In this document: piece by piece, positions 53,771-62,928 of the stretch
How positions within the stretch are numbered: the first letter of the stretch is position 1
How the letters are laid out: each line of letters starts with the position of its first letter
NCBI GenBank assembly: GCA_965603125.1
Contig: CBFDBU010000002.1
Coordinates: forward strand, 124,001 to 188,000
DNA length: 64,000 nucleotides
Direction of reading: 5' to 3'
Source: JAJRTA01 sp965603125
GTDB lineage: Bacteria; Zixibacteria; MSB-5A5; GN15; FEB-12
Made by a program: the position numbers and the translations under genes
Notes under the pieces: generated by a model
Seen by the model: the letters and a program-made list of their open reading frames with translations, nothing else
Told to the model about the DNA's origin: nothing
Database searches by the model: none

Positions 53771-55116
53771 CTAAGGTCCTCTCTAAGATTGATACGCAGT
53801 TCGTCGCCGTCGTGCACCAGCACTCCCGGCGAGAAGCTGGATGTCGTTCCCGCAATCCGGTTGTACAGATCGACATGATCCCTGTCCGCAATGGGAAGAT
53901 AACCTCCCGCGGCATTAATGTAGAAAGCAGCATCCTTGTTCTCAACAAACGGAAACCTCCCGGGATTGCGGACTTCGCCGCTCACCGTCACGTAGCCCAG
54001 GCTGAACGGCACGTAGACGGAGTCGGACGGTTGCAGAGCCATAGCCAGCATCCTGTCGTCACCACCCTCAGGGCTGCTTACCGGATAACGGTGATCGGTA
54101 GCCCGTCCCCATTCATCGGCGCGGACCCTTCTAAAAACAGTGACCATACCCAGGGAGGCGCCGGCAGCAAACCCACCAGCCAGTTCCATCAGATCTCGCA
54201 CGGTTGCTCCCTCCCGGAACTCGTAGCGCCCCGGGTCGGCAACCGCCCCAAAGACAGTCAGACGAGTTCGGGACGCATCCATGTCCGCGGACGGCACGAA
54301 AACGATGTCGCCCGCCTCGAACCGGAGTTGTCCGTCCATGCCGGAGGTTTCCTGTCCAAGCACCCGTACACCGGCCAGATCAGCCCCACTGCGGGCTCCC
54401 CCGGCCAGACCGATTATCGCCGTAAGATCATCGCCATTCACCAGTTCGATTTCCCGGGGACGGTTGACTTCGCCGGCGACGTTGATACGTTGGCGCGATT
54501 TACCGGGAACGCTGATCCGGTAGCCGGCGTACAGACAGGGATTAGCCGTATTGTCTCCGAGATAGGCGGCTTTGTCAAGGTCCACCCTGATCTCGCCGGG
54601 GCCGCCGGAAAATACGATATGCCGCGTGGTGCCGTGCGATTCAACGCCTCCCGCCTGTTCAATCAACTCCGATACCCGCTGCGACGTATACCCCTGGTAG
54701 AGCCCAGGGTTAGCCACCGCCCCGCTGACCGAGATAGCTACCCGGCGCGGCTCAAGCACCGAGATTGTCATCTGATCGACGCTGTAGAGTTTCCGGAGAG
54801 CTTCGCCAAGCAGTTGTTGGGCCTCAAGCAGCGTATTTCCGGAGAGGTCGATCACCCCCAGGGTCTGGTGGACGATCCTGCCTTCCGGATCAACCAAGAG
54901 CTTGATGGCATCCAACTTGGTCTTGATGAAGGTGACTTGAAGTTCCTCACCTGGCCGAATCAGGTAGATGGCGGGGTTGATCGGCTCGTCAAAGAACCGG
55001 TAGCCCTGCGCCCAACTGAGCCCCAGGCTGTCGGCGCCGGGCGGAAGTTGAGCGCCGGATTGTCCCCCTGCCGTCAGCCAAATAACTGCCGTGACGATAG
55101 CAATGAGCTTGCGCAC
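53767..55116 (-). CDS. Polysaccharide export protein with SLBB domains (Wza-like)
   Basis: About 450 residues. A signal peptide (KLIAIVTAVIWLTAGGQSG) leads to the Poly_export domain (IRPGEELQVTFIKTKLD, LVDPEGRIVHQTLGVIDLSG), then several SLBB repeats (RRVAISVSGAVANPGLYQG, RINVAGEVNRPREIEL, GYVTVSGEVRNPGRF). It is predicted to form the periplasm-spanning export channel. I choose the GTG at 55116, which puts the signal peptide at the start; the frame stays open to 55269 but the extra 51 residues have no ATG. It overlaps wzz by 4 bases. Confidence 0.88.
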   Translation of the reverse strand: MRKLIAIVTAVIWLTAGGQSGAQLPPGADSLGLSWAQGYRFFDEPINPAIYLIRPGEELQVTFIKTKLDAIKLLVDPEGRIVHQTLGVIDLSGNTLLEAQQLLGEALRKLYSVDQMTISVLEPRRVAISVSGAVANPGLYQGYTSQRVSELIEQAGGVESHGTTRHIVFSGGPGEIRVDLDKAAYLGDNTANPCLYAGYRISVPGKSRQRINVAGEVNRPREIELVNGDDLTAIIGLAGGARSGADLAGVRVLGQETSGMDGQLRFEAGDIVFVPSADMDASRTRLTVFGAVADPGRYEFREGATVRDLMELAGGFAAGASLGMVTVFRRVRADEWGRATDHRYPVSSPEGGDDRMLAMALQPSDSVYVPFSLGYVTVSGEVRNPGRFPFVENKDAAFYINAAGGYLPIADRDHVDLYNRIAGTTSSFSPGVLVHDGDELRINLREDLR

Positions 55117-55499
55117 TATGCTGTATACCAGGCCTTTCTGTTTGGGACTCCGGTTTTTCAGACGTGCAGAATAGCCAATAGCCTCATGAAAGTCAACCGC
55201 TATCGGGTCCTGCCCCGACAGGCTGGAACCTACAATCAGGCTTGAAGTTGGTTGTCCGACGGAAAGCAAATGCAGCTACGATTGCAACCAGTGATAAGAC
55301 CGGCCCCAACCGGCAAAACGGCGGTGACAGCAGTGAACAGATCTCGGTTGCGCCCTCCCCGGCAGGTCAACTTAAGAAAAAACGGAAGAACATAATCCCG
55401 GGCCGGTACTGCAAATGGCGGCGTACAGGAGCATTTGTGCTTTGTAATAGTCACCCTCGACACTAACTTGTTTGTAACTTGCAGGCGTTTGGTAACCTG

Positions 55500-56597
55500 A
55501 TGAGCAATCCCTTTCTGAAAAACAAGAATCTGGTCGTGCCTACCGTTCTCTGGGTGCTGTTCCTGGTAGTATTCCTGATTGCCTTTCAGACCGGCCCCTC
55601 CAAATACTACAGTATCCTTCGAACGCTAATCCAGTGGGACGGGCAGCACTATCTTTCCATCGCCCGCGACGGCTACGAGAAGTTCCCGTGTGGCTTCAAT
55701 CCTTCGTACATATGCGGCAACGTGGGCTGGTTCCCGTTCTATCCTATGCTGGGGAGGTTGGTGGCGCTGACCGGATTGGATCATCGCATCACAATGCTTG
55801 CGGTGAGTTGGTTAGCCCTTTGGATGGCGTTGATCCTGCTGTACCGCCTCGTGGCCCGGAAGTACGGCAATAGAGCGGCTCTTGCAGGTCTGGTGAGCCT
55901 GTTGCTTTTCCCCGGGGCATTCTACCTGTTGACCGCATTTCCCTACGCCGTTTTCCTGCTCTTATCGGTCTGGGCGATCTACCTTCTCGATACCGGACGT
56001 TACGCCTGGCTGGCCCTTCCCTGTGCACTGCTGGCGATCACGTATCCTTCCGGCGCGGTTGTCGGCTTGCCTATCACCTGGGTTATAGTCACGCGATGGC
56101 GGACTCTGACTACCGCAAACAAGCTGCATTTATGGGGAGCGTTGCTGGCTATCGGCCTGGCTCTGCTCTTGTACAGCCTCTACTACTGGTGGCAATTTGA
56201 CGATTTCTTCCTCTACCTTCACTCTAAGAGCTACTACGGTCACAGGTTGACCTTTCCGCTCTGGATGATGGCTCACGCGCTCGCGAATCTCCCGGCGCAA
56301 AGTCCTGTGTTTGTCGCGTTGGTATTTGCTATTACGGCCACTGCTCTTTTCTGGACGAGAAGAATACCGGGTGCCTGGCAGGTTTTCATGTTCGGGCTCC
56401 TGCTTTTCACGCCCACTTTTGGCACCACCCTCTGTTATTATCGCCACGTTGTGGTGGCCTGGCCACTTTTTATGATGGTCGGTGTGGCTGCCGAGAGCAG
56501 ATATCGGCGGTTCCTGCTGCCACTGTATGCGCTGACTTCGGTTTATCTCACCTGGCAGGTGTATTTACCTTTGTACAAGGCCGGGAGACTGATGTAG
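55500..56597 (+). CDS. PIG-V-like GT-C mannosyltransferase family protein
   Basis: A polytopic membrane protein of about 365 residues with nine or ten helices. The luminal-side motif WDGQHYLSIARDGY in the first loop, with NVGWFPFYPMLGRL, matches the PIG-V/GT-C family that transfers mannose or other sugars from a polyprenyl-phosphate donor. It is transcribed away from the export genes. The ATG at 55500 is likely; a TTG at 55479 would add 7 residues. The acceptor is unknown but it may modify the surface glycan. Confidence 0.82.
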   Translation: MSNPFLKNKNLVVPTVLWVLFLVVFLIAFQTGPSKYYSILRTLIQWDGQHYLSIARDGYEKFPCGFNPSYICGNVGWFPFYPMLGRLVALTGLDHRITMLAVSWLALWMALILLYRLVARKYGNRAALAGLVSLLLFPGAFYLLTAFPYAVFLLLSVWAIYLLDTGRYAWLALPCALLAITYPSGAVVGLPITWVIVTRWRTLTTANKLHLWGALLAIGLALLLYSLYYWWQFDDFFLYLHSKSYYGHRLTFPLWMMAHALANLPAQSPVFVALVFAITATALFWTRRIPGAWQVFMFGLLLFTPTFGTTLCYYRHVVVAWPLFMMVGVAAESRYRRFLLPLYALTSVYLTWQVYLPLYKAGRLM

Positions 56598-56645
56598 TAC
56601 CGGGGTGCTGCGCTTTCGGCTGGATCACTATCCCACAGTCATTAT

Positions 56646-57065
56646 TCATTTCAACAGGCGGAAACTGAAGATGGAGTCACCGGAAACACGGTCAAACCAG
56701 GTAGTGTCACCGTGGGTTCGCGAATCCGCATGAAAGTCCCCGTGCGGGACGCGCAGCGTGTCACAGTTCCTGGCTAAAATGACGGTCGGCTCGAACCTGA
56801 TCGTCATGCTGTTGAAATTGTACACGTTGCCGCTGCTGTTGCAGAAGATGATTCGGGCGGTGGGTGTGACCCCGTAGTGGATCAGGCTGTAGCGTCGTCC
56901 GTCGGTCACGGTCAGAGTGACCGAGTCAATCTGTCTGCCCACAACCGAGGAGATTTCGAAAGCGTATGTACCGTGGTATGTCTGCGGCGGTTCTGTCCCT
57001 GGCTCGTCCCGGCAGGCTGCCAGCACCACCACCAACGCCACAACTGCGCCAAGAATCTGTCTCAA
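56646..57065 (-). CDS. Small lipoprotein
   Basis: A 139-residue lipoprotein: signal MRQILGAVVALVVVL, lipobox LAAC at cysteine 18, then a beta-rich domain (HGTYAFEISSVVGRQI, SVTLTVTDGRRYSLIH) resembling small beta-barrel or lipocalin-like folds. The aspartate after the cysteine is absent (CRDEP: second residue arginine), so outer-membrane delivery is the default prediction. No family recognised. Confidence 0.75.
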   Translation of the reverse strand: MRQILGAVVALVVVLAACRDEPGTEPPQTYHGTYAFEISSVVGRQIDSVTLTVTDGRRYSLIHYGVTPTARIIFCNSSGNVYNFNSMTIRFEPTVILARNCDTLRVPHGDFHADSRTHGDTTWFDRVSGDSIFSFRLLK

Positions 57066-57440
57066 GATCAGTCTCCTACCATGCTGTTAACAAGCTCGGG
57101 ACCAAGCAAGAAACAGCTTCTTCCTTGCCTTGCTCCTTCCCGCTGCACCTCCGTCATTCATGCTCCGCCTTGCTCATGCCCGCGGAAGAGTTTGTTGAAA
57201 AACGCACTCCAATGGGGTGGCGTCGGGTGTCTCTGCCCGACGCCTCTATAGATTCGCGCTACTGCCAGGCAGAGACGCCTGGCAGCACCAGCATCTTTGC
57301 TTCGGTGGCCGGTTACTGTGACTTTTTCAACAAGACGCGAACGCGGGAATCCACTGCGAACAACGGGATGAATAGGGTTCGAGACTATTAACGGTCCTGC
57401 GACGCAGATGTTCAGCGATAAAGCCGCACTGGCAGGCATT
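57066..57440. other. Intergenic stretch holding nested repeats
   Basis: No gene seen. It contains a fragment of the CGTCAT/ATGCCCGCGGA repeat (57151-57185) directly followed by a 142-base element with perfect inverted ends. Confidence 0.6.
57192..57333. mobile_element. MITE-like element, 142 bases, with 11-base inverted ends
   Basis: Ends TTGTTGAAAAA and TTTTTCAACAA are perfect inverted copies. Inside are two strong hairpins, GGCGTCGGG/CCCGACGCC and CTGCCAGGC/GCCTGGCAG, each 9 bases. It encodes no protein and abuts a fragment of another repeat family. Confidence 0.7.
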
Positions 57441-59114
57441 CTAACCGGGAGCATCTTTAATATCCACGGTTGATGTAGTTTTCCGGCTGTCGCCTTTCGC
57501 TTCCTTCTGGTACCGCACGGCGGCCTTGACGAAATCGCGGAAGAGCGGGTGCGGCCTGGTGGGTCGTGACTTGAGTTCCGGGTGAAACTGTGCGGCGACG
57601 AACCATCGGTGGCCCGGTATTTCGACGATCTCCACCAGGCGCTTGTCGGGGGAGATGCCGGAAAGCTGCAAGCCGTTCTCCAGCAGCATATCGCGGTAGG
57701 CGTTGTTGAGTTCGTAGCGGTGCCGGTGACGCTCTGATATCTCGGTCTGGCCATAAGCCTCGTGAGACTTGGAACCCTCGGTCAGCACACAGGGATAGGC
57801 TCCCAGCCGCATCGTCCCACCAAGTTCCGTGACTCCTTCCTGGTCGGCCATAAGGTGAATGACCGGATGTTTGAGGTCGCGATAGAACTCGAAACTATGG
57901 GCGTCGGTCAGCCCACAGACGTTGCGCGCATATTCAATAACGGCACACTGCATGCCAAGACAGATGCCTAAGAAGGGGATATCGTTCTCGCGGACATAGC
58001 GGATGGCTTCGATCTTTCCTTCCACGCCCCGCTCGCCGAATCCTCCCGGGATCAACAGGCCGTCGATGTCATGCAGGAATCTGTCGGCGCCGCTGTGCTT
58101 CATCTCTTCGGAACTGACCCAGATGAGGCTCACCCTGGCGTCGCTGAAGACACCGGCGTGAACGAAGGCCTCGATGATCGACTTGTAGGCGTCCTTCAGA
58201 TTGACGTACTTGCCGCAGATCCCGATCTTGATATGATTGCGGGGACTGTTGATCTTTTCCACCATAGGGGTCCACTCGGATAGCTCCGGCGCCGGCAGTT
58301 GCCATCCGAAACGCCGACAGATAAGATCGTCCAGTTGCTGGGCGTGGAACCGGAGCGGCACTTCGTAGATCGTGGAGACGTCCTCGGCATTGATCACGGC
58401 GTCGGCCGGGACGGAGCAAAAGAGACTGATCTTCTGCCGCAGCGCGTCCGAGATTGGTTGAGAGCATCGACACAGCAGCATATTGGGCTGGATGCCGATC
58501 TCGCGCAAGGCCCGGACGGAGTGTTGGGTCGGCTTGGTTTTGAACTCCCCGGCCGTCTGAACGTGCGGGACCAGCGTGACATGGATGAACATCGTATTGT
58601 CGGGACCCTCCTCCTGGCCCATCTGACGAATGGCCTCCAGGAACGGAAGGGATTCAATGTCACCCACGGTGCCGCCGATTTCGGCGATGATAACGTCCAC
58701 CGGGTCCGGGTTGCGTTCCAGTTTCTTGATGCGGCTCTTGATCTCCTCGGTCACGTGCGGAATCACCTGGACGGTGGCGCCCAGATAGTCGCCCCGGCGC
58801 TCGCGCGTTATGATAGTGTGATAGACCTGCCCGGTCGTGACGTTGTTGTCCTTGGTGAGCGATTGGTCCAGAAAACGCTCGTAGTGGCCCAGGTCCAGAT
58901 CGGTTTCGGAACCATCGTCGAGCACAAAAACCTCGCCGTGCTGAAAGGGGTTCATGGTGCCGGGGTCAACGTTGAGATAGGGATCGAGCTTGCAATTGCG
59001 GACTTTCAGTCCCCTTCGCTGCAGGAGCAGGCCGATTGAGGCGGACGCGATCCCCTTGCCCAGGGCGGACACCACCCCTCCGGTCACGAATATGTACTTG
59101 GCCTTGTCGGACAT
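57441..59114 (-). CDS. pyrG: CTP synthase
   Basis: Makes CTP from UTP, ATP and glutamine. The synthetase part begins YIFVTGGVVSALGKGIA and carries KLDPYLNVDPGTMNPFQHGE; the glutaminase part has GGFGERGVEGKI and the nucleophile in FLGICLGMQCAV. Length (557 residues) is normal. The ATG at 59114 is preferred because AGGTGAG lies 7 bases upstream; a GTG at 59126 overlaps the kdsB stop. pyrG thus ends up coupled to kdsB, fitting since KdsB consumes CTP. Confidence 0.97.
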   Translation of the reverse strand: MSDKAKYIFVTGGVVSALGKGIASASIGLLLQRRGLKVRNCKLDPYLNVDPGTMNPFQHGEVFVLDDGSETDLDLGHYERFLDQSLTKDNNVTTGQVYHTIITRERRGDYLGATVQVIPHVTEEIKSRIKKLERNPDPVDVIIAEIGGTVGDIESLPFLEAIRQMGQEEGPDNTMFIHVTLVPHVQTAGEFKTKPTQHSVRALREIGIQPNMLLCRCSQPISDALRQKISLFCSVPADAVINAEDVSTIYEVPLRFHAQQLDDLICRRFGWQLPAPELSEWTPMVEKINSPRNHIKIGICGKYVNLKDAYKSIIEAFVHAGVFSDARVSLIWVSSEEMKHSGADRFLHDIDGLLIPGGFGERGVEGKIEAIRYVRENDIPFLGICLGMQCAVIEYARNVCGLTDAHSFEFYRDLKHPVIHLMADQEGVTELGGTMRLGAYPCVLTEGSKSHEAYGQTEISERHRHRYELNNAYRDMLLENGLQLSGISPDKRLVEIVEIPGHRWFVAAQFHPELKSRPTRPHPLFRDFVKAAVRYQKEAKGDSRKTTSTVDIKDAPG

Positions 59115-59122
59115 GCGCTTAC

Positions 59123-59866
59123 TCACCTATACAGTTTGTCGATCTTCTTCAAATCACGAGGAGTATCCACCGATACCGATTTCATGCTGGTCCTGAAGAC
59201 GATCAGATCATGTCCGTTCTCCAGGATTCGGAGTTGTTCCAACGACTCGGCTTTCTCCATGGGCGTTCGTTTCCACGTGGCAAACCTCGCCAGGGCGGCC
59301 CGACGGAAGAAATACACCCCGATATGATGGTAGAACGGGAACTGACCCGACCGCCGTCCGCGGGATGTCTTCTGAAGGTAAGGCAGCGGAAAGCGGGAGA
59401 ACCACAAGGCCCGGCCGTCTTTGCCCGTCACCACTTTGACGACGCTGGGATCAGACAGTTCCACATCGGACTCGATCCGTCGCGCCAACGTGGCGAATTC
59501 GATGCGACGGTTCCGGATCAGCTTGTCGATGATACGATCAAGCACGGCCGCTTTCAGGCCGAAATTGTCAGCTTGAATATTCAATATGATATCGCCGCCG
59601 ATCCTGTCTACCACCTCGGCGACGCGGTCGGACCCGGTCCGGTGCCGGGAGGAGGTCATGAGCACCTCGACTTCGACCTCTTCGAGCGCCCTCTTGACTT
59701 CACGGCTGTCGGTGGCAACCACCAGGCGGCCGATTTTTTTCGACCTGGCAATTTCTTTGAGCAGATAGGACAGAAGCGGTTTGCCGCGGTGGGGGAAAAT
59801 CACCTTTCCCGAAAACCGTGAGGAATTCAGTCGAGCGGGGACAACAGCGACAACTTTCGGTCTCAT
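59123..59866 (-). CDS. kdsB: 3-deoxy-manno-octulosonate cytidylyltransferase-like enzyme
   Basis: Activates Kdo with CTP for lipopolysaccharide inner-core synthesis. The 247-residue protein has VVPARLNSSRFSGKVIF, LVVATDSREV, TGSDRVAEVV, HIGVYFFRR, and the closing SVDTPRDLKKID, all KdsB landmarks. It differs from the usual NVQGDEP box (here NIQADNF, aspartate kept) and from R-L-P-G-K (R-F-S-G-K), so it is a divergent member, possibly for a related acid sugar. It is directly upstream of pyrG in the same operon. Confidence 0.85.
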   Translation of the reverse strand: MRPKVVAVVPARLNSSRFSGKVIFPHRGKPLLSYLLKEIARSKKIGRLVVATDSREVKRALEEVEVEVLMTSSRHRTGSDRVAEVVDRIGGDIILNIQADNFGLKAAVLDRIIDKLIRNRRIEFATLARRIESDVELSDPSVVKVVTGKDGRALWFSRFPLPYLQKTSRGRRSGQFPFYHHIGVYFFRRAALARFATWKRTPMEKAESLEQLRILENGHDLIVFRTSMKSVSVDTPRDLKKIDKLYR

Positions 59867-60099
59867 CGCTCTGCTGCTCCGGGCGTCCGGCGAAACTCAT
59901 CGTCGCGAGGGGGTTTCTCCGTGTCTTGCTGCGAGAGGTTCGTTCGGGCAGGTTCGGCCGGGCGCTCAACCTGTTGCTTTGGTAGCGGCATAGGTGAAAA
60001 TACGCCACCCCCGGCGACGTGTCAAGGATAAAAGGGGCAGGGGGGTTTGGGCACATGGAGGGTGGGGCGGTCTGTCGGCACAGGTCGCTTGGGGGGAGA

Positions 60100-61025
60100 C
60101 TAATTGCGGCCCGTCTGGATAGCCTCATCAAGCCGTCGGTGCAAAAAGGACGCGATTGTCAAGAGGTCCATTGCGTCTCGTTCTTGAATCTCCCAGTGAA
60201 TCTTTGGCGCATGGGCTGTGACGTTCCGAAAGATACCAAACATACCCTTCATCATGTTCATAATACCGCTATGTTCACTCTTTTCTGTTTCAGACCTTAG
60301 AGAATTGAAGGCCAAATATGGCAAAGATAAACTGCTGTGACCAAAGGCCTTATCAACAAGAGCCGCACCATCACCTGATAGGCCTGTTAACTGCCGAATT
60401 TTGTCCGCAACACTCTTTGTTGCTTCGAAGACAGCATGAAAATAGTTTCGCTGAATGAGTTCTGCCTTGCAGAACTTCAGGACATCTTGGTGAACCTGTC
60501 TTCGCTGAAGCTCATTGCGCAGCCGCCCGGCGCGTTCCTCAGCTTCAGACAAGGTCTTAGCTGCCTTGCATTTTTGCAGTTTCCCGTCGTTTCTTAAGCT
60601 GAGTCCGGCGAAAGACAGCACTTCATTGAATTCATCCCTCTTGGAATCGAAATGTGCCGAATTCTCAGTATACAAGACTGGATTCATCACGGCGTGAATG
60701 AACGCGACCACATAGTTACCACAACAGTCAGCGCGCTGCTTGGCTGCGAGGGCTTCAAATAGGCGGTGCCGCTTCGTTATTGTTGGACGCGGATCGTTGA
60801 TATCAAGTCCCTGCAGGTACTTCCCAATCTCGGAGCCTGTAAGGCCTGTTTCGGTGTCACCTAGTGTAGTGTTCCTTAAATACTATTACTATTCACGAAA
60901 AGTTATGGTTGTAGCAGTCAATTAGTTAGGGCCTCATGTTTTGTTAAGTTATTTCTGTAACACTACACTAGAACGTCACAGATTCGCTGAAGTACAGAAA
61001 TGTCGAATTGTGGGATACTTGTCAT
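60100..61025 (-). pseudogene. TIGR02391/HEPN-type protein, interrupted by a mini-element
   Basis: Read from an ATG at 61025, the first residues (SIPQFDISVLQRICDVL) run to base 60972, where a 107-base insertion begins; beyond it the frame resumes as GDTETGLTGSEIGKYL and continues to KGMFGIFRNVTAHAPKI and the stop at 60100. With the insertion taken out the two parts join without a frame change, as VLGDTETG. The family has the HEPN motif R-x4-H (RNVTAH). The 60100-60711 part alone has a GTG start and could be made as a shorter protein. The gene lies 18 bases after a second HEPN gene. Confidence 0.82.
60861..60971. mobile_element. 107-base mini-element with CTAG target duplication
   Basis: The ends are CTAG-TGTAGTGTT and AACACTACA-CTAG, so the 9-base inverted ends lie inside a repeated CTAG. 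The similarity continues after a 4-base mismatch (AAATA). It has no coding capacity and interrupts the TIGR02391-like gene, with frame restored on removing 107 bases. Parent element unknown. Confidence 0.85.
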
Positions 61026-61043
61026 ACTCTGATAGGACTCCCA

Positions 61044-61658
61044 TCACGTGCTATACCAGTTCTTCATACTGGTTGAGGCACCTTCGAAAGCATCAAAATA
61101 CTCCCGGAATCGTGAGGCACCATATGCCAGAACAAACTGACCCGGTTCCAAGAACCTCGTCATGTTGTGAGATTTCTTATACATCTCATGCAGAGTTCGG
61201 CGACTCTTGCCACTCAAATGAGACAGATAGTTGCGGATCGTGTATACCTCATCTATGAGATTAGACTGTTTTGTCGTCACCGCCAAGAATGGATTGCTGT
61301 TCTCAACGAGGATCTTCTTAGAAAACCCTTTTAGGTCACCATAACTGTGAAAATCGCGGTAACCGCCACCAAAAAGGAGCGCCAAGCAGAGACTTGCTGA
61401 AGGATGTTTGAGGGTCGTGACACCAAGAAACTTAGAAAACCTCAACGGGTCGCAGTTTATACAATCAACCAGATGGTTTTCGACAAAACTCTCCCAATTG
61501 GCACACAATCTCAACAGGATGGATTCCGCCAAATCGCGTTTTTCCTGAGCGGTGGCTATGACGCGCTGGGCGCCGATCACTTTCACCATGAAGGCGCGAT
61601 AGCGTGCTATCGTGGCGTCCAGGGCCTCGTGGTTTTTCTTGAGGTCTGCTTTTCGCAT
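61044..61658 (-). CDS. HEPN-domain protein
   Basis: A 204-residue, helix-rich protein. The segment IDEVYTIRNYLSHLSG has the HEPN R-x4-H pattern, and ILLRLCANWESFVENHLVDCI with FKGFSKK-like lysines fits the RiboL-PSP-HEPN group of predicted RNA-cutting proteins. It lies 18 bases upstream of the interrupted TIGR02391-like gene, so they form a pair on one transcript. Codon use and lower GC differ from the glycan genes around it. RNase activity is inferred from the motif. Confidence 0.72.
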   Translation of the reverse strand: MRKADLKKNHEALDATIARYRAFMVKVIGAQRVIATAQEKRDLAESILLRLCANWESFVENHLVDCINCDPLRFSKFLGVTTLKHPSASLCLALLFGGGYRDFHSYGDLKGFSKKILVENSNPFLAVTTKQSNLIDEVYTIRNYLSHLSGKSRRTLHEMYKKSHNMTRFLEPGQFVLAYGASRFREYFDAFEGASTSMKNWYST

Positions 61659-61761
61659 ACTTATCTTCCTTGATAGGATGCTTTGAAATTACCGACAAAC
61701 TAAGATGTAATTCGCTCAATTGCAATAGTGATTTGTCTAACTCACCTCCACCGGCTGGTTG

Positions 61762-62498
61762 TCAAGAAGATATCGACGGGTGGCAGGGGAAAACAACAGG
61801 CATTTTACTTCCTATTTTGCTGATAACATTAAGCAAGGCGGTGAGTACTCCTTTGTCATCTACATTGGACGGACGGTGCAACGTTAATGTCGAGTATTCA
61901 TTGGGAGATAGTGAGAGTCTTGTAAGAATATCTGATCTTTGAGCTACCTCCAAGTTGGATACCAATGAGTCAATCATGATATTGCCTGTGAAGAAAATTC
62001 TGGCGCTATCGGCACCTTCACTTCTGAGATTGTGAAGTGCCGATCTTTCCGTAACGAACAGGAACTCTGACAAACGATCGGTGACGATGCGGTTGATCTC
62101 TTCGGGCATAGTGTTGTCATAACTCCGCAGGCCAGCTTCTACATGCGCGATCGGGAAACACAGTTTTGCAGCCACAATTGAGGCCGCTAAAGTGGAGTTG
62201 ACATCACCAAAGACAATTATCAAATCCGGTTTCTCTTCTGTGAACACTTTCTCCAGTTCGACCATGATATTGGCAGTCTGAACCGCGTGACTACCAGAAC
62301 CGACACCCAAGTAGACATCAGGAGGGTGCATCTTAAGATCCTCAAAAAAAGCTGTGAAAGTTCCCAATCATAGTGCTGGCCGGTGTGGACAAGCAAAGCT
62401 TTGAATTGGTTTCTGTGCTCCTGAAGTTCCTTCATCAATGGGGCGGATTTCATGAAATTTGGTCTGGCCCCGACCACGCAAATGATCTTGCAAGGCAT
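61762..62498 (-). pseudogene. UDP-GlcNAc 2-epimerase family, frameshifted and truncated (second copy)
   Basis: The start ICVVGARPNFMKSAPLMKEL through HTGQHYDWELSQLF is in one frame and the rest (EDLKMHPPDVYLGVGSGSH, VFGDVNSTLAASIVAAKL, HVEAGLRSYDNTMPEEINR) in another. The shift lies in a run of seven A at 62344-62350; one extra base would restore the frame. The end is cut at VVFPCHPSISS, about 100 residues short. AAGGAGAA precedes the ATG at 62498. It resembles the intact enzyme at 48.4 kb but is clearly a different gene. Confidence 0.85.
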
Positions 62499-62587
62499 CA
62501 CATATTTCTCCTTAGAGTTCCTGTCAATAGATGTGTAGAATTGTTTTTCAAGCGGCAACCTTTTTCTGCTTTACTTCGTTGTTGCTA

Positions 62588-62790
62588 CTTACTGTCCATT
62601 TTCATATTTGACGCCCTGGATCACTTTCGCCACCAACTCAGAAGCGTTCAGTCGTCGCCAACGTTTCTGAGCGGTGGCGATCAACGGGAAGATCAAGAAC
62701 AAAGCCGAGCGCGTCGAGCTGATCCGTTTGGCGGCATTGGTGCGCAGCTTTACCGGGGCGAAGATCGACTCGATCGTGTTGGTTGTCTTC
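62588..62790 (-). pseudogene. IS256/Mutator-type transposase, C-terminal remnant
   Basis: On the minus strand, TTNTIESIFAPVKLRTNAAK, then SALFLIFPLIATAQKRWRRL and LVAKVIQGVKYENGQ with a stop at 62588, match the C-terminal end of IS256-family transposases (TNxIES..., AQKRWRRL). The rest of the gene is missing. The junction near 62790 joins it to an unrelated membrane-protein start in another frame. Confidence 0.85.
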
Positions 62791-62928
62791 AGCGATGGCG
62801 ACGACCGTGGTTGTCACCGGATCCCCGAGCAGAGGTAATACAGCGGCAACGATACTAAGACCGATCAACACCGCCCAGAACAGGCCGCGACCAGTGACGT
62901 ATTGTCTGGCTGTCACGCGCATATCCAA
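62790..62928 (-). pseudogene. N-terminal fragment of a membrane protein
   Basis: From an ATG at 62928, MRVTARQYVTGRGLFWAVL and LIGLSIVAAVLPLLGDP predict one membrane helix after a basic head. The frame then runs into the IS256 remnant, so only the start of the gene remains. It lies in a polysaccharide locus and could be the head of an O-antigen ligase-type protein, but this is a guess. Confidence 0.5.

Noticed and set aside
53812..55245. 477-codon plus-strand frame opposite the Wza-like gene
   Set aside because: Shadow frame; the minus strand has signal peptide, export and SLBB features.
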